Shown: one piece after another, positions 7,711 to 16,285 of the stretch | Numbering within the stretch: position 1 is the first letter of the stretch | Layout of the letters: each line of letters starts with the position of its first letter | Source of the DNA: an uncultured Ruminococcus sp. | GTDB lineage: Bacteria > Bacillota > Clostridia > Oscillospirales > Ruminococcaceae | DNA: 64,000 nucleotides | NCBI GenBank assembly: GCA_910584195.1 | Contig: CAJTYV010000003.1 | Span: 1-64,000 of the forward strand | Direction: 5' to 3' | The notes under the pieces: model-generated | The model's input: the letters and a program-made list of their open reading frames with translations, nothing else | The model's database searches: none | Told to the model about the DNA's origin: nothing | Made by a program: the position numbers and the translations under genes

Positions 7711-8496
7711 ATGATGACAATCACAATGAAAATAATTAAGAAAACTATAAGCGCTCTTGCAGCCCTCGCATCTATTGCAACTTTAGCATTCTCAACTATG
7801 GGTAATGCTTTCGCGGCAGAAGAGTACTGCGACGATGAACTGAGATCCATGGCTAACGAAGTTGCTATCCTTGTAAATGAAGTGAGAGCAGAAAACGGTC
7901 TCGATCCTCTCTACGTTGTTCCTTACCTCAACGAACTTTCCGACATCAGAGCAGTTGAAACGATCGAGGATTTCAGCCATTCCAGAGGCGGCAAGAGATT
8001 CACATCCATTATAGATACTTCTGTTGTAGATTACTTCTCGGCAGCCGAAAATATCGCCTGCGGTTATGGTACGGCAGCCGAAACGTTCCAGCAGTGGATG
8101 AATTCAGACGGTCATAAGAAAAATATTCTCAATCCGCACATGACTCACATAGGCATAGGCGTTGTATATGACAGCGAAAGCGATTATGGCTGGTACTGGC
8201 AGCAGATGTTCGTTGAAACAGATCAGGTTCTTGAAAACCAGTATCTCCCCACAGATTATGAAGTAGTCCCCAAGGCTGAAGGCGATATAAACGGCGATGG
8301 AGTAGTCGACAGCTTTGATTATCTCGGTCTCTGCGAATACATCTATAAAACAAAAAATGATATTCCCGTTTACATGAACGAAGCTCAGATAGAAACTGCC
8401 GATTGTTTCCGCGACGGCATCATCACAGAAGCAGACGCCAAGGTTATGGTACGTTATCTCCTCGGCGAATACACAAAACTTCCATTTGAGTTTTAA
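7711..8496 (+). CDS. Secreted CAP-domain protein with C-terminal dockerin
   Basis: Predicted 261-residue exported paralogue of the protein encoded at 6395. Signal peptide to about residue 33 (GNAFAAEEY), CAP domain with VNEVRAENGL, the histidine in FSHSRGGK, ENIACGYGTAAETFQQW and MTHIGIGVVY, then the C-terminal dockerin repeats GDINGDGVVDSFDYLGLCEY and DGIITEADAKVMVRYLLGEY. The start at 7711 follows CGGAGGTGTAC; a GTG three codons upstream overlaps the ribosome site and is rejected. Same orientation and leader as the first copy, with a strong terminator after each, so they are tandem but independently transcribed. Confidence 0.88.
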   Translation: MMTITMKIIKKTISALAALASIATLAFSTMGNAFAAEEYCDDELRSMANEVAILVNEVRAENGLDPLYVVPYLNELSDIRAVETIEDFSHSRGGKRFTSIIDTSVVDYFSAAENIACGYGTAAETFQQWMNSDGHKKNILNPHMTHIGIGVVYDSESDYGWYWQQMFVETDQVLENQYLPTDYEVVPKAEGDINGDGVVDSFDYLGLCEYIYKTKNDIPVYMNEAQIETADCFRDGIITEADAKVMVRYLLGEYTKLPFEF

Positions 8497-8528
8497 TTTA
8501 AGCTTTCCTGATACTTCCTATACACACA

Positions 8529-8570
8529 GCAAGGAATCCGCTCGAAAAATCGGGCGGATTCCTTGCGTTT
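8529..8570. terminator. Intrinsic terminator after the second CAP-dockerin gene
   Basis: Thirteen-base arms GCAAGGAATCCGC (8529-8541) and GCGGATTCCTTGC (8554-8566), then GTTT. Confidence 0.85.
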
Positions 8571-8602
8571 ACACAATCAAACCGCAAAATGTTTAAATTT
8601 TC

Positions 8603-8631
8603 TTGACAATTAATAAAAGTTTTGTTATAAT
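8603..8631 (+). promoter_or_regulatory. Sigma-A promoter of the first PL11 lyase gene
   Basis: TTGACA (8603-8608), 17-base spacer, TATAAT (8626-8631): exact consensus hexamers. Confidence 0.9.
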
Positions 8632-8723
8632 ATGTATAGTATACAAGACGCAGTAAACGATAAAATTATCCGAAAAAACGCGATCCAAGAAATACTGAGC
8701 AGACTTTTAAAGGAGGAGTTTAT

Positions 8724-11264
8724 ATGAAGATTAAAACAGCGGCGGGAATTCTTTGCGCAGCTCTTGCAATAAATTCAACAGTTCTTGTTCCGCCCGCAGA
8801 AAACGCTAACGGCGCAGATATTATCATGGGTGACATAACGGGAGACGGAATTATAGATACATACGATCTCGTACTGCTTCGTCAGATTTCAAGTAAAACC
8901 GATACAGCCTCAACTCAGCAGAAAATCGCCGGCGATCTGGACGGAAGCGGAAGCATTGACGCTGCAGATCTCAAACTGCTTTCCGATCATCTTTTGGGAA
9001 TGGACGTTAAATTCGCCGCACCCATAATTCCTACAGAACCGCCAACAGACCCTCCTGTAACAGCATCAAAATACTACGCTTCAGATGCCGTTATTTATAA
9101 GGGCGTTACGGAAACTGTAAACGAAGGTTTCGAAAGCGAAGCCTACGCCAACTTTAACAATGAAATAGGAAGCTTTGTAGAATGGACTGTCAACGCCCCG
9201 TCTGACGGAAATTATACCGTTGATTTCCGCTATGCTAACGGAACTGATGTGAACCGTCCGATCAAGCTCATAGTGAACGGAGATAAGGAGTACGGTCAGT
9301 ACGTTGATTTCAACGGTACAGGCGCATGGACTTCGTGGAGCAACCAGACTGCCGTCGTTTCACTGAAAGCCGGAAAAAACACTCTGAAAGCATATGCTAC
9401 TACTCAGAACGGCGGTCCCAACGTTGATTATGTCGCAATATCCGCTTCAGATACAGATGCCCCTCATGAAAAGGCAACTCAGGGCAAACGCATGGAAAAA
9501 CTTAATCGCAGCGTTATTTCCGCACACGCCAAAAACGGAAATCTTATAAGCTGGAGACTTCTTGCAACCGATAATGAACAAACTATATTCAAGCTATGGA
9601 AAAACGGTAAAGAAATGCTCGGCGAGTTTACAACAGATCAAGCAACTAATTACTTCGACAACGGAGGAACTGCCTCCGACTGGTATACCATAGATGTGCA
9701 TGTAGGAGACGAATGCACGGAATTTGCTCAGGCATCGACCAATTTTACCAACACAAACAGCGGACAAAGCGGCGCATATATGGACATTAAGCTTCAGCAA
9801 CCCGCCGATCTGACCATGCCGGACGGTTCTGTATGCTCATACTCTCCTAATGACTGCTCTGTCGGGGATGTGGACGGCGACGGCGAATATGAACTGTTTG
9901 TCAAATGGTATCCATCAAATGCTCAGGATAATTCCAAAGGCGGATATACGGGCAATATTTATATAGACTGCTATAAACTCAGCGGAACTCGTTTGTGGCG
10001 CGTTGATCTCGGACATAACGTGCGTGCCGGAGCGCATTATAATCAATTCCTTGTATACGATTTTGACGGCGACGGCATTGCGGAACTGATATGCAAAACT
10101 TCGGACGGTACTGTTGACGGCACAGGAAACGTTATAGGCGACAAAAATGCCGACTACCGCGCTTCCAGCGGATATATACTTACAGGAAACGAATTTCTCA
10201 CACTATTTGACGGTGCGACCGGCAAGGCTCTCGATACTATCGACTATAAGCCGGGGCGCGGAAATGTAAGCGACTGGGGCGATAACTATGGAAATCGAGT
10301 GGATCGCTTTACCGCATGTGTTGCATACCTCGACGGTCAAAATCCTTACGCCTGCTTCGGACGCGGCTACTATACCCGTGCGGCAATGACCGCTTACACG
10401 GTTCAGAACGGCAAACTTAAAGAATACTGGGCGTTTGATACAGGACACAATTCGTCTGTCAAAGGATACGGCGACGGTAACCATCACTCAATGGGTGCGG
10501 ATGTTGACGGGGACGGCAAAGATGAAGTTGTACTTGGTTCTGCCGTAATAGACGATAACGGCAAGCTGCTCTATACGAGCGGTCTCGGACATGGAGACGC
10601 TATTCACATCGGCGACTTTGATCCAACTAATCCCGGCGTTGAAATATTTATGTGCCATGAGGAAGAAAAAAGCGGCTTCGGAATTTCTTTACGCGACGGA
10701 AAAACAGGAAAACTCCTTTTCAAAGAAGACGGTGCCGGGGATACCGGAAGATGTATCGCCGATAACCTTATCGCAGGAAACGGCGGCGCTGAAATGATAG
10801 GTTCTCATAACGGAAATGTATACTCCTGCACAGGAGACCATAAGCAAGTACTTTCATGGTCGGAAATAACTAAATGGGGACAAAACTCCGTAGTTTACTG
10901 GACTGACACTGCGGAGAGAGCCGTTCTCGACCGTACAATGGCTGATCAGTACGGAAAAGGAAGAGTATTTACAGGCGATGGCGCAGGATATAACAATGCC
11001 TCAAAGTCCAACGCATGTATTACAGCCGATATTATGGGCGATTGGCGCGAGGAAATGCTTTTCCCCGTAGGCTCTGACACTATCAGGGTATTTACAACAA
11101 CTTACACCACAGAATACAATTTATACACACTTATGCACAATCCTCAGTACAGAATACAGACAGCCGCGCAGAACAACGGCTATAATCAGCCTCCGCATAC
11201 TGATTTTTATCTTGATTCCGTAGAATACACGCGTCCTGAGGAGCATGACGTTTGGACTAATTAA
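8724..11264 (+). CDS. Dockerin-CBM35-PL11 rhamnogalacturonan lyase
   Basis: Predicted 846-residue secreted enzyme. Signal peptide (1-30), N-terminal type I dockerin (about 34-95: GDITGDGIIDTYDLVLLRQI and GDLDGSGSIDAADLKLLSDH), a Pro/Thr linker, a CBM35-like beta-sandwich (about 115-245) and a PL11 catalytic eight-bladed propeller (about 250-846). PL11 features seen: repeated calcium-type DVDGDGE, DFDGDGIAEL and DVDGDGKDEV motifs and the NVRAGAHYNQF stretch. Such enzymes cut the rhamnose-galacturonate backbone of pectin by beta-elimination. AAAGGAGGAG precedes the ATG. It is a paralogue of the lyase at 56065, but here the dockerin is N-terminal and of a different subtype. Confidence 0.93.
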   Translation: MKIKTAAGILCAALAINSTVLVPPAENANGADIIMGDITGDGIIDTYDLVLLRQISSKTDTASTQQKIAGDLDGSGSIDAADLKLLSDHLLGMDVKFAAPIIPTEPPTDPPVTASKYYASDAVIYKGVTETVNEGFESEAYANFNNEIGSFVEWTVNAPSDGNYTVDFRYANGTDVNRPIKLIVNGDKEYGQYVDFNGTGAWTSWSNQTAVVSLKAGKNTLKAYATTQNGGPNVDYVAISASDTDAPHEKATQGKRMEKLNRSVISAHAKNGNLISWRLLATDNEQTIFKLWKNGKEMLGEFTTDQATNYFDNGGTASDWYTIDVHVGDECTEFAQASTNFTNTNSGQSGAYMDIKLQQPADLTMPDGSVCSYSPNDCSVGDVDGDGEYELFVKWYPSNAQDNSKGGYTGNIYIDCYKLSGTRLWRVDLGHNVRAGAHYNQFLVYDFDGDGIAELICKTSDGTVDGTGNVIGDKNADYRASSGYILTGNEFLTLFDGATGKALDTIDYKPGRGNVSDWGDNYGNRVDRFTACVAYLDGQNPYACFGRGYYTRAAMTAYTVQNGKLKEYWAFDTGHNSSVKGYGDGNHHSMGADVDGDGKDEVVLGSAVIDDNGKLLYTSGLGHGDAIHIGDFDPTNPGVEIFMCHEEEKSGFGISLRDGKTGKLLFKEDGAGDTGRCIADNLIAGNGGAEMIGSHNGNVYSCTGDHKQVLSWSEITKWGQNSVVYWTDTAERAVLDRTMADQYGKGRVFTGDGAGYNNASKSNACITADIMGDWREEMLFPVGSDTIRVFTTTYTTEYNLYTLMHNPQYRIQTAAQNNGYNQPPHTDFYLDSVEYTRPEEHDVWTN

Positions 11265-11268
11265 GCTA

Positions 11269-11312
11269 AAACCGTCATATGAGCTGAATTTCTCATATGA
11301 CGGTTTTTATTG
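11269..11312. terminator. Terminator of the first PL11 lyase gene
   Basis: Arms AAACCGTCATATGAG / CTCATATGACGGTTT followed by TTATT. Confidence 0.88.
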
Positions 11313-11341
11313 AGCTTTCTGAAATAAGTAAATTACAAAGT

Positions 11342-11380
11342 AAGAACCGCTGTCTTGTTTAAGACGGCGGTTCTTTTGAA
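11342..11380. terminator. Second hairpin terminator
   Basis: AAGAACCGC (11342-11350) pairs with GCGGTTCTT (11367-11375) with an inner GTCTT/AAGAC helix; followed by TTG. Confidence 0.7.
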
Positions 11381-11404
11381 AGGAAGTTTATTATGAAATG
11401 TCTT

Positions 11405-11518
11405 ATTCGAGGGCGCCTTTAAAAACCTCTTTTGAGAAAAATCAGTCGTCAGCGCCGTCTTATACATGCCTATCTGATTTTCGATTGTTCAAACAGGCTT
11501 TTAAAGATGCCCTTGAAT
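11405..11518. mobile_element. MITE-like imperfect palindrome
   Basis: A 114-base inverted-repeat element: outer arm ATTCGAGGGCGCCTTTAAAA against the reverse complement of TTTTAAAGATGCCCTTGAAT, then inner matches AAAATCAG / CTGATTTT. It carries no coding sequence and ends just before the stop of the next gene. It looks like a miniature inverted-repeat element or a large RNA hairpin. Confidence 0.55.
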
Positions 11519-11524
11519 CTTTAA

Positions 11525-12307
11525 TCAGAATACGAAGGGAAGGCTTGTGTATTCGCCGAGTATATATCTTGCCATAACCTTTGCGTCAGCCTCTGATACG
11601 ATACCGTCGCTGAAGCAATCCGCTGCCTCTATCTGAGCTTCGTTAAAGTATACGGGGTAATCTGTCTTTTTCTTGCGGAGATAATCTGTAAGAAGGAGAT
11701 AATCGAATGTATCAACTATGCCGTCACCTGTTACATCGCCTATAGATTCGGGAACGATTTCCGTATCGGAAGGAAGATACTGATCCTCAAATTCTTTGCT
11801 TGTAGCTACGAAAACCTGCTGCCAGTACCAGCCGTATTCTGAATCTTCATCGTAATATACGCCGATTCCCATATGAGTAATATCGGGGTTCATAACGTTT
11901 GCCCAGTGACCGGAAGAATTTTTCCACTGATTGAAAGTCTCTTCTGCCGTACCAAAGCCGCCTGCAAGATTTTCAAGAGCAAGACCGTAAGGAACTTCGT
12001 CCGTATCTATAGTTGATGCGAAGCTGCTGCCGTCTTTTCTTGAGTGGCTGAATAATTCGGAAGATTCCAACGCTCTTATTTCAGCAACCTCTCCAAGATA
12101 AGGGAGAACGTACAAAGGTTTCAGACCGGCTTCAGCTCTCGCCTCATTAACAAGAATAGCAATTTCATTTGTAAGAGCCGCCGCCTGCTCATCTGTAAAC
12201 TCCTCAGTTGCGTTTGCGGGAATATAAGCAGCCATCATTGCTGTCATAATAACTGCGGAAATAAAGCTTATCATTCTCTTAACCATTTTCTTAGCACTTG
12301 TCATCAT
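11525..12307 (-). CDS. Secreted CAP-domain protein with C-terminal dockerin
   Basis: Predicted 260-residue exported protein, third paralogue of the CAP-dockerin family here but on the opposite strand. Signal peptide to about residue 31 (PANATEEF), CAP domain with VNEARAEAGL, FSHSRKDGS, ENLAGGFGTAEETFNQW and ITHMGIGVYY, and C-terminal dockerin repeats GDVTGDGIVDTFDYLLLTDY and DGIVSEADAKVMARYILGEY. The start at 12307 gives the same MM(T/N) N-terminus as the paralogues; AGGTG lies 8 bases upstream. The pair with the PL11 lyase gene is convergent. Confidence 0.88.
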   Translation of the reverse strand: MMTSAKKMVKRMISFISAVIMTAMMAAYIPANATEEFTDEQAAALTNEIAILVNEARAEAGLKPLYVLPYLGEVAEIRALESSELFSHSRKDGSSFASTIDTDEVPYGLALENLAGGFGTAEETFNQWKNSSGHWANVMNPDITHMGIGVYYDEDSEYGWYWQQVFVATSKEFEDQYLPSDTEIVPESIGDVTGDGIVDTFDYLLLTDYLRKKKTDYPVYFNEAQIEAADCFSDGIVSEADAKVMARYILGEYTSLPFVF

Positions 12308-12693
12308 AATACACACCTGTTAAACCTTTCTTATATTGTACAAATCGTAATACATGCTTCTCGTAATTTTTTCGGCACTCATTACAATAAGTATATTTAA
12401 TTTTATTGTTTTATGTTTGGAAGTTTTTGTTTTTTCTCGTCCCTTCCATGATTCTATTATATCATGCCGCCAATAAAATAAATACCCTAAAATTCCGAAA
12501 TTCACCATTAAAATTACGATATGTATACATTTCCTTTCAAACAAAACATAAAACAATCACCGATTTATACAATTTGTTTATATTATGTATAAAAGTATAA
12601 GCTTTAGCAAAATTTCGATCCATGCGCATTCAGAGCAAAAAGACATAAAAAAAAAGACACTTTAAAGCATCCTTTTTTGATTCCATATTCTAT
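12308..12693. other. AT-rich intergenic region
   Basis: Contains a TACAAT core about 35 bases before the CAP gene and a small hairpin CATGAT / ATCATG near 12447-12466. A reading frame of 78 codons here lacks a ribosome site and looks spurious. Confidence 0.45.
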
Positions 12694-13608
12694 TCAAAAA
12701 CAATTAACCGGTTCGGCATTATCATCGAATTGTATATTTTGTGTATACATATAATCACTAAGGACTCCATCAGAACTATAGCCTTCATATTGAACCAGAA
12801 TCCCTGTATTTACATCAACAAGAAATTCAAACGTTTCTACGTTTAACTTCCCACCATACGCTTCGCTTGTTCTTCCATTAATTATATAGCACGTCAAACC
12901 GTTCTTTTCAGTTGTTCCCGTTATCTCCCAAAGCTCCTGATCCTGCAAAAAACCAAAAGCCATTTCTTGTGGAAAAAGACATATCGAAGCAAACGGAACA
13001 TTTGTAGGATTCTGTCTGAATCTATATATAGGATAACCGTCGTCTGCTGTTGAAATACGTTCGCTGTCATCAATAGGCTCACAATCGGACAGATAAGTAA
13101 CATTGCCTTCAACTGTATCCGTTGAACCTTCTGATACGGTTGTCATCAGTCCGTCAGCACAGTAAACAACATTATCAAAATCCGAAAGTGAATAAGCGGA
13201 AATAGTTTCCACATTGTCGCTTGAGCATAATGCACTCGCACTGTAAGATTCCGAATTAATCAAATCAGTCTGAAATGTAATAACATTGATCGAATCATTT
13301 CCATCAGCCCTTATAACAGTTCCTGATGCCGTATTATAGTAATCGACAGTATTCAGCATCATATGGTAAACATCCGATTTATCAGCAATTGTATAATCAA
13401 CCGCCTTTTCAAGGGTACGAACTTCCTGAACGTCCTGGGATTGCGTAACATTTTCCTGTGAAACCGGAGTTTCCGCATGTTCCTCGTTTATTTCGGCATA
13501 TGTCTCATTTATTAAGCTTTTCCCATTAATGTCCATTATGAAAGCAGACGCTGCAATACCGCCTATGACAACAATCGAAGTCAAAATTGTAATATATTCT
13601 TTTTTCAT
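12694..13608 (-). CDS. Membrane-anchored extracellular protein of unknown function
   Basis: Predicted 304 residues. A single N-terminal hydrophobic anchor (about 5-25) is followed by a Glu/Thr/Ser-rich spacer and an extracellular domain of about 230 residues with alternating hydrophobics and aromatic beta-strand-like segments. The C-terminal third (QELWEITGTTEKNGLTCYII and FEFLVDVNTGILVQYEGY) has the feel of a LolA/sigma-regulatory-protein-like beta sheet, but this is a guess. ATG at 13608 follows CGGAGG at 9 bases; a TTG 21 bases upstream is rejected. It stands alone, with a weak 3' hairpin near 12645-12680. Confidence 0.7.
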   Translation of the reverse strand: MKKEYITILTSIVVIGGIAASAFIMDINGKSLINETYAEINEEHAETPVSQENVTQSQDVQEVRTLEKAVDYTIADKSDVYHMMLNTVDYYNTASGTVIRADGNDSINVITFQTDLINSESYSASALCSSDNVETISAYSLSDFDNVVYCADGLMTTVSEGSTDTVEGNVTYLSDCEPIDDSERISTADDGYPIYRFRQNPTNVPFASICLFPQEMAFGFLQDQELWEITGTTEKNGLTCYIINGRTSEAYGGKLNVETFEFLVDVNTGILVQYEGYSSDGVLSDYMYTQNIQFDDNAEPVNCF

Positions 13609-13910
13609 AAATATACCTCCGTTAATCAAGTTAAGGCAATTGGCAGTAATAAGAATTTTTTCCGCTTCATAATATATTAAACCTCCTAAATTAAATAAGA
13701 TTTGTAATTTTTAATTACAATATTATTCTACATCATATAAAGCGAAATGTCAATAGCGAAAGTCAACAAATATATCCCATTATCTTTGTCGTACATTGCA
13801 ATGAATTGATATAGATGTATTTTATAACAAAAAGACAGATGCAATTTTGATATTTATTTCCATATGCAGAAATTAAAATTGTATATTTTTCCGAAAATCA
13901 CAAATACCCC

Positions 13911-13938
13911 TTGATTTTATAGAAAAAGGTGGTAAAAT
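13911..13938 (+). promoter_or_regulatory. Sigma-A promoter of groESL
   Basis: TTGATT (13911-13916), 16-base spacer, TAAAAT (13933-13938), immediately upstream of the CIRCE operator. Confidence 0.8.
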
Positions 13939-13942
13939 ATAA

Positions 13943-13969
13943 TTAGCACTCATAAACTAAGAGTGCTAA
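13943..13969 (+). promoter_or_regulatory. CIRCE operator (HrcA binding site)
   Basis: Perfect TTAGCACTC-N9-GAGTGCTAA at 13943-13969. This is the established binding site of the heat-shock repressor HrcA, and it overlaps the expected transcription start of groESL. Confidence 0.97.
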
Positions 13970-14111
13970 ACAGGCAGCGAGTCGATGCAGACATTGCCGA
14001 CCGTATTCTCTCTCGCATATTGGGTATGCGAGTTGCCGCAGACATTGCCTTAATCAAAACAGAAGCATCGCCGCTTCTGAATCAAAATATTTATAATCAG
14101 GAGGTATTTTT
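13970..14111 (+). promoter_or_regulatory. groESL 5' leader with hairpin between direct repeats
   Basis: The 12-base repeat GCAGACATTGCC occurs at 13987-13998 and 14038-14049. Between them lies the perfect hairpin CTCGCATA-TTGGG-TATGCGAG (14012-14032). A second hairpin GAAGC / GCTTC follows before the AGGAGG ribosome site. Confidence 0.6.
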
Positions 14112-14384
14112 ATGAACATCAAACCTTTACAGGACAGAGTAGTTGTTAAAATGGCGGAGGCTGAGGAAACTACTAAAAGCGGTATTATCCTCTCCGGCTC
14201 AGCTAAAGAAAAGCCTGAAATTGCAATTGTTGCCGAGGTAGGCCCCGGAACTTCCGAAGTTTCTATGGAAGTAAAGAAAAACGATAAGGTTCTTATCTCC
14301 AAGTACTCGGGCACCAACGTTAAGCTTGACGGCGAAGAATATATCATTGTCCGCATGGAAGACATTCTCGCAATCGTAGACTGA
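14112..14384 (+). CDS. groES: Co-chaperonin GroES
   Basis: Predicted 90 residues, close to the usual 94-95. The start MNIKPLQDRVVVK, the mobile-loop region around residues 17-33 (EAEETTKSGIILSGSAKEK) and the C-terminal EEYIIVRMEDILAIV are typical. It caps the GroEL cavity in the cytoplasm. It is transcribed first in the CIRCE-controlled groESL operon, 52 bases before groEL; AGGAGG precedes the ATG. Confidence 0.97.
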   Translation: MNIKPLQDRVVVKMAEAEETTKSGIILSGSAKEKPEIAIVAEVGPGTSEVSMEVKKNDKVLISKYSGTNVKLDGEEYIIVRMEDILAIVD

Positions 14385-14436
14385 ACGCAGCGTTAAGAAC
14401 AATTTCCACAAATTATATATAAAGGAGTAATCAGAA

Positions 14437-16065
14437 ATGGCTAAAGATATTAAATACGGCGAGGACGCAAGAAAATCCCTTCAGGCAGGTATTGACAAGC
14501 TTGCCGATACTGTAAGAATAACAATGGGTCCCAAGGGCAGAAACGTTGTTCTTGACAGAAAATTCGGCGCTCCCCTTATCACTAACGACGGCGTTACCAT
14601 TGCAAAGGACATCGAGCTTGAGGACGCTTTCGAAAACATGGGCGCACAGCTCGTTAAGGAAGTAGCTACAAAGACAAACGATGCGGCAGGAGACGGTACT
14701 ACAACAGCTACTCTTCTTGCTCAGTCTATCGTTCGCGAGGGTATGAAGAACATCGCAGCAGGCGCAAATCCAATGGTACTTAAAAAGGGTATCGCAAAGG
14801 CTGTTGACGCTGCTGTAAAATCTATCGTTGACAATTCAAAATCCGTTGAGGGCAGCGAAGATATTGCAAGAGTAGGTACGGTTTCTTCCGCTGATGAATC
14901 TGTCGGCAAACTCATTGCAGAAGCTATGGAAAAGGTAACGGCAGACGGCGTTATTACTATCGAGGAAAGCAAGACAGCCGATACCTACAGTGAAGTAGTC
15001 GAGGGTATGCAGTTTGACCGCGGTTATATTTCTCCCTATATGGTAACCGATACGGACAAAATGGAAGCCGTATACGATGACGCTTTCGTTCTTATTACAG
15101 ATAAGAAAATTTCCTCTATTCAGGAAATCCTCCCTCTCCTTGAGCAGATCGTTAAAATGGGCAAAAAGCTCGTTATCATCGCTGAGGACGTTGAGGGCGA
15201 GGCTCTTACAACTATCATTCTCAATAACCTCAGAGGAACTTTCAAGGTAGCTGCTGTAAAAGCTCCCGGCTTCGGCGACAGACGCAAGGAAATGCTCAAG
15301 GATATTGCCGTTCTTACAGGCGGCGAAGTTATTACAAGCGAACTCGGACTTGAACTGAGCGAAACTACTGTTGAACAGCTCGGTATGGCTAAACAGATAG
15401 TTATTCAGAAAGAAAACACTATCATCGTTGACGGCGCAGGCGACAAGGACGCTATCAAGTCCAGAGTTGCTCAGATCCGCGCTTCTATCGAGACAACAAC
15501 TTCCGATTTCGATCGCGAGAAGCTTCAGGAAAGACTTGCCAAGCTCGCAGGCGGAGTTGCTGTTATCAAAGTAGGTGCGGCTACTGAAATTGAAATGAAA
15601 GAAAAGAAGCTCCGCATTGAGGACGCTCTTGCTGCAACAAAGGCTGCTGTTGAAGAGGGTATCGTTGCAGGCGGCGGTACCGCTTACATCAACGCTATCC
15701 CCACAGTTGAGAAAATGCTCCCCACTCTTGACGGAGACGAAAAAACAGGCGCTAAAATTATTCTCAAGGCTCTTGAAGCTCCCGTTCGTCAGATCGCAGA
15801 AAACGCAGGTCTTGAAGGCAGCGTAATCGTTGACAAAATCAGACGTTCACGCAAGGCAGGATACGGTTTCGACGCTTATAACGAGGTCTACACAGACATG
15901 ATCCCTGCCGGTATCGTTGATCCTACTAAGGTAACGCGTTCCGCACTTCAGAACGCCGCATCCGTTGCCGCAATGGTGCTTACTACGGAAAGCCTTGTTG
16001 CCGACCTTCCTGAAGAAAATCCTGCTCCTGCAATGCCTGCCGGCGGCATGGGCGGAATGTATTGA
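14437..16065 (+). CDS. groEL: Chaperonin GroEL
   Basis: Predicted 542 residues, full length. Seen: N-terminal MAKDIKYGEDARKSLQAGID, the nucleotide-site motif GDGTTTATLLAQ near residue 86, the apical domain with PGFGDRRKEML, the GGGTAYINA hinge near residue 410 and the usual C-terminal Gly/Met tail ending PAGGMGGMY. It folds proteins in the cytoplasm as a 14-mer with GroES. Second gene of the groESL operon; AAAGGAG precedes its ATG. Coding bias is strong, as expected for an abundant protein. Confidence 0.98.
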   Translation: MAKDIKYGEDARKSLQAGIDKLADTVRITMGPKGRNVVLDRKFGAPLITNDGVTIAKDIELEDAFENMGAQLVKEVATKTNDAAGDGTTTATLLAQSIVREGMKNIAAGANPMVLKKGIAKAVDAAVKSIVDNSKSVEGSEDIARVGTVSSADESVGKLIAEAMEKVTADGVITIEESKTADTYSEVVEGMQFDRGYISPYMVTDTDKMEAVYDDAFVLITDKKISSIQEILPLLEQIVKMGKKLVIIAEDVEGEALTTIILNNLRGTFKVAAVKAPGFGDRRKEMLKDIAVLTGGEVITSELGLELSETTVEQLGMAKQIVIQKENTIIVDGAGDKDAIKSRVAQIRASIETTTSDFDREKLQERLAKLAGGVAVIKVGAATEIEMKEKKLRIEDALAATKAAVEEGIVAGGGTAYINAIPTVEKMLPTLDGDEKTGAKIILKALEAPVRQIAENAGLEGSVIVDKIRRSRKAGYGFDAYNEVYTDMIPAGIVDPTKVTRSALQNAASVAAMVLTTESLVADLPEENPAPAMPAGGMGGMY

Positions 16066-16103
16066 TCTGCAAACAGTTTCAAATAATATTGTAATTGCAA
16101 ATA

Positions 16104-16150
16104 AACACCGCATAAAGCCATTAGCGTGCTTTATGCGGTGTTGTTTTTTG
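16104..16150 (+). terminator. groESL terminator
   Basis: Fifteen-base arms AACACCGCATAAAGC (16104-16118) and GCTTTATGCGGTGTT (16128-16142), followed by GTTTTTTG. Confidence 0.92.
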
Positions 16151-16285
16151 CGGAAATAATATCAGCGTAAATACCTATAGATGTAGGGATAGTTTTCCGT
16201 AAAAGACTGTTGCAATTTTTTCAAGGGTATGCTATAATTTATGTATAAAACGACCGTAAATTTCCCGAAAAGGAGCGAAATCATA

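Noticed and set aside
12320..12556. Possible 78-residue protein upstream of the third CAP gene
   Set aside because: No ribosome site, AT-rich composition, and it overlaps the likely promoter of the CAP gene.
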